Program-made: the position numbers and the translations under genes
Shown here: one piece after another, positions 58,679-64,000 of the stretch
Layout: each line of letters begins with the position of its first letter
Position numbering within the stretch: position 1 is the stretch's first letter
The notes under the pieces: generated by a model
The model's input: only the letters and a program-made list of their open reading frames with translations
Told to the model about the DNA's origin: nothing
The model's database searches: none
Assembly (NCBI GenBank): GCA_030160035.1
Contig: BSNO01000003.1
Location: forward strand, 310,001 to 374,000
Direction of reading: 5' to 3'
Length of the DNA: 64,000 nt
Source: Rhizobium albus
GTDB lineage: Bacteria > Pseudomonadota > Alphaproteobacteria > Rhizobiales > Rhizobiaceae

Positions 58679-59775
58679 CCCAGCAACTGCGCAAAGACCT
58701 CCACGACCTGATGCTCATTCCGGGCCTCTCCGGCCATGAGGACCGGGTGCGACGCCATCTGCGCGCCCTCATGGAAAAGGAAGGCTTCGACTGCCGCACC
58801 GATACGCTCGGCAATCTGATCGCGACGCTCGATGGCGACGAGGGTGCGCCGAGCGTGATGCTGTTTGCCCACACCGATCAGCTGGGCTTTGTGGTGCGCA
58901 AGATCGAGGCGAGCGGTCTGATCCGCGTCGAGCGGCTCGGCGGCATTCCCGAGAAGGCGCTACCGGCACAGAGCGTTCTTCTCTGCGTCGGTGAGGGCCG
59001 CGACGTGAAGGGGATCATCGCCAACAAGAGCCATCACGCGACGCCGCCGGAAGAAAAGTACAAGGTCACGCCCTACGCCGAACTCTTCATCGATATCGGC
59101 GCGGAAAGCGCCGACGCGGTGCGCAAGCTCGGCATCGAGATCGGCACGGCGGTCGTTTACGAACCGAATGTCTTCGATCTCGGCGAGCACCGCGTCGCCG
59201 GAACGTCGGTCGACGACCGGGCCGGCTGCGCCGTCATCGTGGGAGCGGCTCGGCGGCTGAAGAAGGTCGCGTCGCGCCCGACCATTCATTTCGTCTTCGC
59301 CGTGCTTGAGGAATTCAACCTGCGCGGCGCCATGGTGGCAGCGCAGGCGCTGAAGCCCGATATCGCGATCCAGCTCGATCTCGCGCTGACGTCGGACACC
59401 CCGGACATGGCCCATCGCGGCGAGGTGGTGATGGGCGAGGGCCCGGCGATCTCGCATTACTCGTTCCATGGACGTGGCACGCTGAACGGCACGATCCCGC
59501 ATCCGGCGGTCGTCGACGCCGTTCAACGCACGGCCAGCGAAGACGGAATCCCGCTGCAGCATACCGCCCATGTCGGCGCGCTGACCGATTCCTCCTACGT
59601 TCAGCTGGTCGGCGAAGGCGTCGCCTGCGTCGATCTCTGCTTCCCCAGCCGCTACACGCACACCTCGCTCGAGGTCTGCGACATGCGCGATCTCGAGGGG
59701 CTGACCGCGCTCGTCACCGGGGCCATCATCCGCATGGGAACCGGCTTCGATCTCGACCGGGACAGCTATACATGA
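58675..59775 (+). CDS. M42-family metallohydrolase (SgcX-like)
   Basis: 366 residues of the M42 aminopeptidase/endoglucanase-like family. Metal ligands are visible: His66 (FAHTDQLGF), Asp in TSVDDRAGC, the Glu pair in VLEEFN, Asp in QLDLALTSDTP and His in RYTHTSLEV. Most members are aminopeptidases, but SgcX and its kin lie in sugar operons and may act on an amide or glycosidic bond. It overlaps the genes before and after. A peptide substrate is unlikely here, as the neighbours are sugar genes. Confidence 0.85.
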   Translation: MTQQLRKDLHDLMLIPGLSGHEDRVRRHLRALMEKEGFDCRTDTLGNLIATLDGDEGAPSVMLFAHTDQLGFVVRKIEASGLIRVERLGGIPEKALPAQSVLLCVGEGRDVKGIIANKSHHATPPEEKYKVTPYAELFIDIGAESADAVRKLGIEIGTAVVYEPNVFDLGEHRVAGTSVDDRAGCAVIVGAARRLKKVASRPTIHFVFAVLEEFNLRGAMVAAQALKPDIAIQLDLALTSDTPDMAHRGEVVMGEGPAISHYSFHGRGTLNGTIPHPAVVDAVQRTASEDGIPLQHTAHVGALTDSSYVQLVGEGVACVDLCFPSRYTHTSLEVCDMRDLEGLTALVTGAIIRMGTGFDLDRDSYT

Positions 59776-61274
59776 GCCGCGCCTTCCTCGGGATCGATAT
59801 CGGGACCTTCGAGACCAAAGGCGTCGTCGTGTCGGACGAGGGCGTGATTCTGGCGTCGGCCCGCCGTGCGCATCGCATGGTCGTGCCGCGCGCCGGTTGG
59901 GCCGAACACGATGCCGAGGAGACCTGGTGGCAGGAATTTCGCGATATCGCGCGCGAGGTGATCGCGGCATCCGGGCTTCCCGCATCAGCGATCGCCGGCG
60001 TCGGGGCAAGCGGCATCGGACCTTGCATGCTTCCTGTGGATGACGAGGGCGCGCCGCTGATGAACGCGGTGCTCTACGGCGTCGACACGCGTGCCCATGC
60101 CGAAATCGAAGATCTCACCGCAAAGATCGGGGAAGAGACGCTGCTGCGGCGCACCGGCAACGGTCTGACGTCGCAGTCGGTGGGGCCAAAAATCCTGTGG
60201 CTGAAGCGCAACCGGCCGGAGATCTACGAAAAGGCGGCCGGCTTCGTAAATTCCTCCACCTTCCTCGTCGAGCGGCTGACCGGCGAACGTGTGCTGGATC
60301 ATTATTCGGCGGCAAGCTTCTCCCCGCTTTACGACGTGGAGACCAATGACTGGGCCGACGATCTCATGGACGGCATCGTCGAGCGCGAGCGCCTGCCGCG
60401 GCTTCTCTGGTCGTCCGATATCGCCGGCCACATCACCAAATGGGCTGCCGAGGAGACCGGTCTGGCCGAAGGCACGCCCGTCATCGCGGGCACGATCGAT
60501 GCAGCTGCCGAGGCTTTGAACGTCGGTGTCTCGCGCCCCGGTGAGATGATGCTGATGTATGGTTCCACCATTTTCATCATCATGGTCACCGACAAGCCGT
60601 CGCAGGACGCACGCCTGTGGTATGCACCATGGCTCTTCGAGGGGCGCCACGCCGTCATGTCCGGCCTGGCGACGAGCGGAACGCTGACGCACTGGTTCCG
60701 CGATCGCTTTGCGCGGGAACTGCCGGCTGAAGACGCTATGCGAATGCTTGCCGAGGAGGCGGCCGCGACGCCGGCAGGCGCCAACGGGCTCTTCGTGCTT
60801 CCCTATTTCTCGGGCGAACGCACGCCAATCCACGATCCCCATGCCAAGGGCATGATCTTCGGCCTCGATCTCACGCATGAGCGCGGCGACATCTACCGCG
60901 CGGTGCTCGAGGGGATCGCCTATGGCGTCCGGCACGTGCTGGAAACCTATGGCGAAACCGGCAATGCGCCTTCCGCGATCACAGCTGTCGGCGGCGGTGT
61001 GCGCAACGCCGTCTGGCTGCAGGCTGTCTCCGATATTTCCGGCAGCGCGCAGACGCTGCGCCGCGAAAGCTTCGGCGCGAGTTACGGCAGTGCCTTTCTT
61101 GGGGCGATCGGCACGGGCGCGGCAAGCGAGGGCGACATCGACACATGGAACCCTCCCGCCGGTCATATCGATGCGAACCGCGCTTTGGCGCCGCTCTATG
61201 ACGACGGATTCAAGACATATCGTGGCCTCTACGAGGCGACGCGGAGCTTCATGCACGCCGAGCGCAGCGCATGA
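59772..61274 (+). CDS. FGGY-family carbohydrate kinase
   Basis: 500 residues. Start FLGIDIGTFETKGVVV is the phosphate-1 motif; IAGTIDAAAEALNVG includes the catalytic Asp, and AVGGGVRNAVWLQAVSDI is the adenosine motif. It phosphorylates a sugar or polyol with ATP, xylulokinase-like in size. In this operon it takes the place of the PTS phosphorylation found in the E. coli sgc operon. Overlaps the M42 gene (ATGA). Confidence 0.92.
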   Translation: MSRAFLGIDIGTFETKGVVVSDEGVILASARRAHRMVVPRAGWAEHDAEETWWQEFRDIAREVIAASGLPASAIAGVGASGIGPCMLPVDDEGAPLMNAVLYGVDTRAHAEIEDLTAKIGEETLLRRTGNGLTSQSVGPKILWLKRNRPEIYEKAAGFVNSSTFLVERLTGERVLDHYSAASFSPLYDVETNDWADDLMDGIVERERLPRLLWSSDIAGHITKWAAEETGLAEGTPVIAGTIDAAAEALNVGVSRPGEMMLMYGSTIFIIMVTDKPSQDARLWYAPWLFEGRHAVMSGLATSGTLTHWFRDRFARELPAEDAMRMLAEEAAATPAGANGLFVLPYFSGERTPIHDPHAKGMIFGLDLTHERGDIYRAVLEGIAYGVRHVLETYGETGNAPSAITAVGGGVRNAVWLQAVSDISGSAQTLRRESFGASYGSAFLGAIGTGAASEGDIDTWNPPAGHIDANRALAPLYDDGFKTYRGLYEATRSFMHAERSA

Positions 61275-61318
61275 AAGGGGAACGGCCTTCCCAAAAGGCC
61301 ACAACAGGGAGAGTGAAC

Positions 61319-62314
61319 ATGGCGTTTGGTTTGAAGAAGTTGCTGATGGGAGCGGCAGCCGTTTCCGTCCTGGCAGGTGGCGTTGCGATCACTGCCAATG
61401 CGCAGGACACCCGCGAGATCGTCACCGTCGTGAAGCTGTCGGGCATCGCATGGTTTAATCGTATGGAAGAGGGTGTGCAGCAATATGCCGAGGCGACCGG
61501 CAACAATGCCACCCAGGTCGGTGCGGCAACGGCGGACGCCGCCCTTCAGGTTCAGCTTATCGAAGATCTGATCGCCCGCGGCGTCGACGCGATCACCGTC
61601 GTGCCGAACTCGCCCCAGGCTCTCGAGCCGGTCCTGGCGCGTGCGCTTGAAAACGACATCGTCGTCATCGGCCATGAAGGCGCGACTCTTCAGAACGTGA
61701 CCTACGATCTCGAAGCCTTCGACAATGCCGCCTATGGTGAGCACCTGATGGAGGCGCTGGCGCAGAAGATGGGCGGCGAGGGCGAGTATGCCGTGTTCGT
61801 CGGCTACCTGACCTCGGTGACGCACAATGAGTGGGTCGACGCCGCGATCGCCTACCAGGAAGCAAACTACCCGAACATGACGCTCGTCGGCGGCAAGCAG
61901 GAATCTGCCGAGCAGCAGCAGACCGCATACCAGAAGATGCGCGAATTGCTGCGCACTTACCCCAACCTGAAGGGCATGCAGGGTTCGGCCGGTGAAGACG
62001 TGGTTGGCGCCGCACTCGCAGTCGAGGAAGCGGGTCTCTCCGACCAGGTTTCGATCGTCGGAACCAGCTTGCCGTCGGTTGCAGGACCGTATGTCGAAAC
62101 GGGTGAAATCGATCTCATCTCCTTCTGGGATCCGGCTCTCGCCGGCTACGCGATGAACGTGCTGGCCGAAAAGGCCCTGAACGGCGAGACGATCGAAACC
62201 GGGGCTGATCTTGGCGTTGAAGGCTACAACGAAGTCCGCGTCGACGGTAAGGTCATCTACGGCCAGGCATGGGTCGACGTGAGCGCCGACAATCTCGACG
62301 AATACGACTTCTAA
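61319..62314 (+). CDS. Sugar ABC transporter substrate-binding protein (RbsB/LsrB type)
   Basis: 331 residues. Sec signal (1-28, ends NAQ). The mature start IVTVVKLSGIAWFNRMEEG is that of type 1 sugar binders, close in look to LsrB/RhaS-type proteins. GGGAGAG before ATG 61319. Ligand unknown; homology does not separate pentose, deoxyhexose or autoinducer-2. Confidence 0.88.
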   Translation: MAFGLKKLLMGAAAVSVLAGGVAITANAQDTREIVTVVKLSGIAWFNRMEEGVQQYAEATGNNATQVGAATADAALQVQLIEDLIARGVDAITVVPNSPQALEPVLARALENDIVVIGHEGATLQNVTYDLEAFDNAAYGEHLMEALAQKMGGEGEYAVFVGYLTSVTHNEWVDAAIAYQEANYPNMTLVGGKQESAEQQQTAYQKMRELLRTYPNLKGMQGSAGEDVVGAALAVEEAGLSDQVSIVGTSLPSVAGPYVETGEIDLISFWDPALAGYAMNVLAEKALNGETIETGADLGVEGYNEVRVDGKVIYGQAWVDVSADNLDEYDF

Positions 62315-62325
62315 GCGGACAACAA

Positions 62326-62351
62326 GGGGCTGCCGCATCCGCGGCGGCCCC
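62326..62351 (+). promoter_or_regulatory. Hairpin between sugar-binding-protein gene and ATPase gene
   Basis: 11-bp stem GGGGC-T-GCCGC / GCGGC-G-GCCCC with one T-G pair and loop ATCC, 11 nt after the stop. No T-run. Confidence 0.8.
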
Positions 62352-62378
62352 AAACCACCAATCTGACTCGGAGCCCCG

Positions 62379-63869
62379 ATGTCCGACCCCGTTCTGCAGA
62401 TCGACGGCATTCACAAGGCCTATGGTCCCGTTCGCGTGCTCGCCGATGTGGCGCTGACCTTGCATGCGGGCGAAGTGCGCTGCCTTGCCGGCGAAAACGG
62501 ATCCGGCAAGTCGACGCTGATCAAGATCATGTCGGGTGTTGTGCCAAAGGATGCGGGGACCGTCCGTATCGCTGGCCAGGAGCTTTCCAACGATCCGGCG
62601 GCGGCGATCAATGCTGGACTGTCGGTGATCTATCAGGACTTCTCGCTCTTCCCCAATCTCACCGTGGCCGAGAACATCGCGTTCCTGCGCAATGTCGCCC
62701 ATGGGGAGCGCTGGCACAAACGTGGCAGCGATCGGCAGCTTGCTCTCAACACGCTGAAGCGCATGGGTGTCGACATCGATCCGTCGCAGCCGGTCGAACT
62801 TCTGCCGGTCGCCTCCAAGCAGTTGATCGCCATCGCGCGTGCGCTTGCCAATGACGCACGCATCATCGTCATGGACGAGCCGACGACCGCGCTGACGCGC
62901 AGCGAAGTGAAGCGCCTGCAGGGCATCATCGAGGCGCTGAAGAAGGATGGCGTCGCGTTCCTGTTCGTCAGCCACAAGACCGAAGAGATATTCGCCTTCT
63001 GCGACACCATCACGGTGCTGCGCGATGGCCGCGTCGTCTCGCAGGGGGGAGCGGACGAATTCGACGCCGATCGCCTCGGCCGCGACATGACCGGCCGTGA
63101 TATCGAGACCCATCGCCTGCCGCGCGAACTCGCGCCCACCGCAGCGCCGATCATGGCGACGCGCGGCCTGACACGGCACGGCGTCTACTCCGATGTCGAT
63201 CTTTCGATCGCGCCGGGCGAGATCGTGGCTCTTGTCGGCCTGCTCGGGTCCGGGCGAACGGAACTGGCTCTGTCGCTCTTTGGCCAGATCGAGCCGGACG
63301 AAGGCGTGATCGAGTTCAAAGGCACTATTCGGCGCTTTCGCGAACCGCTGGAAGCGATGGACGCCGGTATCGCCTATGTGCCTGAAGATCGCCTGACGGA
63401 GGGATTGTTCCTCGATCAGCCGATCGGCGACAACATCTCCGTTGCGTCCCTGAAGCCGTCGGGAATTGTGGATCGCTCAGGGCTGCGCGAGCGTGCGCGC
63501 GAAGCCGTCAAGCGCTTGCGTATCAAGACGCCCGGCATCGAACCTTCGGTCGCGACTCTGTCCGGCGGCAACCAGCAGCGTGTCGTCCTCGCACGCTGGA
63601 TGGAACGCAACCCGGAACTGATGATCCTCAACGGGCCAACGGTCGGCGTCGACATCGGCTCCAAGCGTGAGATTCACGAAATTCTGCTGGATCTGCGCAA
63701 GAGCGGCACCGCAGTGCTCGTCGTTACCGACGATCTCGGCGAAGCGCTCGCGCTTTCCGACCGCATCCTGGTCATGGTACGCGGACGGATCACGGGTGAG
63801 TTCACGGCCGACGAGATTGACGAGGAACGGCTGTCGCTTTCCGTGACCGAGGAGGCACCGGCACGATGA
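62379..63869 (+). CDS. Sugar ABC transporter ATP-binding protein with two ATPase domains (RbsA/MglA type)
   Basis: 496 residues. Domain 1: Walker A GENGSGKST (about 38), Walker B IIVMDEPTTAL, but its signature loop is LPVASKQ and not LSGGQ. Domain 2: the degenerate Walker A GLLGSGRTE (about 285), a good signature LSGGNQQRVVLARW, and Walker B LMILNGPTVGVD, where Asn-Gly replaces Asp-Glu. Domain 1 carries the only Walker A and catalytic Glu intact. This asymmetry is common in the family. Confidence 0.92.
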   Translation: MSDPVLQIDGIHKAYGPVRVLADVALTLHAGEVRCLAGENGSGKSTLIKIMSGVVPKDAGTVRIAGQELSNDPAAAINAGLSVIYQDFSLFPNLTVAENIAFLRNVAHGERWHKRGSDRQLALNTLKRMGVDIDPSQPVELLPVASKQLIAIARALANDARIIVMDEPTTALTRSEVKRLQGIIEALKKDGVAFLFVSHKTEEIFAFCDTITVLRDGRVVSQGGADEFDADRLGRDMTGRDIETHRLPRELAPTAAPIMATRGLTRHGVYSDVDLSIAPGEIVALVGLLGSGRTELALSLFGQIEPDEGVIEFKGTIRRFREPLEAMDAGIAYVPEDRLTEGLFLDQPIGDNISVASLKPSGIVDRSGLRERAREAVKRLRIKTPGIEPSVATLSGGNQQRVVLARWMERNPELMILNGPTVGVDIGSKREIHEILLDLRKSGTAVLVVTDDLGEALALSDRILVMVRGRITGEFTADEIDEERLSLSVTEEAPAR

Positions 63870-64000
63870 ATGCCGCCACACGCATGTTCATGTCGCCGCA
63901 AGGCGTGGTGCTGATCGCAGCCTTGCTGTTCGCGCTCGTCGTCGGCTTCATCAACCCCAATTTCCTGTCTCTGGCGACCGTTATCGATCTGCTGCGCAAT
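63866..64000 (+). CDS. Sugar ABC transporter permease, second (cut by the window end)
   Basis: 45 codons visible. ATG overlaps the ATPase stop (ATGA). After a short cytoplasmic start comes a hydrophobic helix GVVLIAALLFALVVGF and INPNFLSLATVIDLLRN, the usual beginning of RbsC-family permeases. The rest lies outside the window. Confidence 0.85.
   Translation, partial: MNAATRMFMSPQGVVLIAALLFALVVGFINPNFLSLATVIDLLRN

Noticed and set aside
1-64000. tRNA, rRNA, CRISPR, insertion sequence or prophage
   Set aside because: No cloverleaf-like, regularly spaced repeat, transposase, integrase or phage structural gene was recognised; a tRNA search program would be needed to exclude an overlooked tRNA.

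Overview
The window is GC-rich, densely coded, and reads as Hyphomicrobiales (Rhizobiales) chromosome of the Alphaproteobacteria. The evidence is the rhizobial formate dehydrogenase accessory block (ligase-like protein, DUF6505, DUF6352, DUF3305, DUF3306), a BA14K-type protein, DUF982, DUF6481 and DUF427 proteins, many twin-arginine precursors, and an unusual load of solute transporters. A BciA-type 8-vinyl reductase hints that the strain may make bacteriochlorophyll or descend from a phototroph. I cannot name the genus. I saw no rRNA or tRNA gene, CRISPR array, prophage or insertion sequence.

Layout. (1) 1-12656: formate dehydrogenase region. It holds the tail of a WD40-cytochrome c protein, a divergent poly-ferredoxin, five accessory genes, a TorD-type chaperone, a small Tat protein, the catalytic, iron-sulfur and cytochrome b subunits, and a tiny membrane or secreted protein. 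(2) 13023-18770: a TRAP transporter (dctPQM) joined by overlaps to an amidase, a 52-residue membrane protein and a D-2-hydroxyacid dehydrogenase. (3) 18967-22489: thiolase, renalase-like flavoprotein, DUF3429 and BA14K proteins. (4) 22528-32063: LysR regulator divergent from a hydroxyquinol-type aromatic operon (maleylacetate reductase, complete branched-chain-type ABC importer, FAD phenol hydroxylase, intradiol dioxygenase). An aldehyde dehydrogenase and an SDR follow on the other strand.

(5) 34823-42575: an amide operon. A leader with an intrinsic terminator precedes amiC (cytoplasmic ligand sensor), amiR (ANTAR antiterminator), a second five-gene HAAT-type ABC importer and a formamidase/acetamidase. 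(6) 42652-49286: housekeeping and stress genes, including fasciclin, a Gre-like factor, a cold-shock protein, several very small charged proteins, a ribbon-helix-helix protein beside a PHB-depolymerase-like esterase, and DUF982. (7) 49583-51726: a secreted intradiol-dioxygenase-like protein overlapping a ferric-reductase-like membrane protein, then the BciA-like gene.

(8) 51840-64000: two divergent carbohydrate operons. Leftward runs gntR-dctP-dctQ-dctM-rpiB. Rightward runs deoR-btpA/sgcQ-permease-M42 (sgcX-like)-FGGY kinase-binding protein-ATPase-second permease (cut by the window end). The rightward operon resembles the enigmatic E. coli sgc operon with the PTS replaced by an ABC importer plus a kinase. 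I consider it the best candidate for an undescribed catabolic system.

Two patterns cut across the operons. All five periplasmic binding-protein genes, TRAP or ABC, are followed by a GC-rich hairpin (9-11 bp) before the next transporter gene. Translational coupling by 4-nt or longer overlaps is very common.
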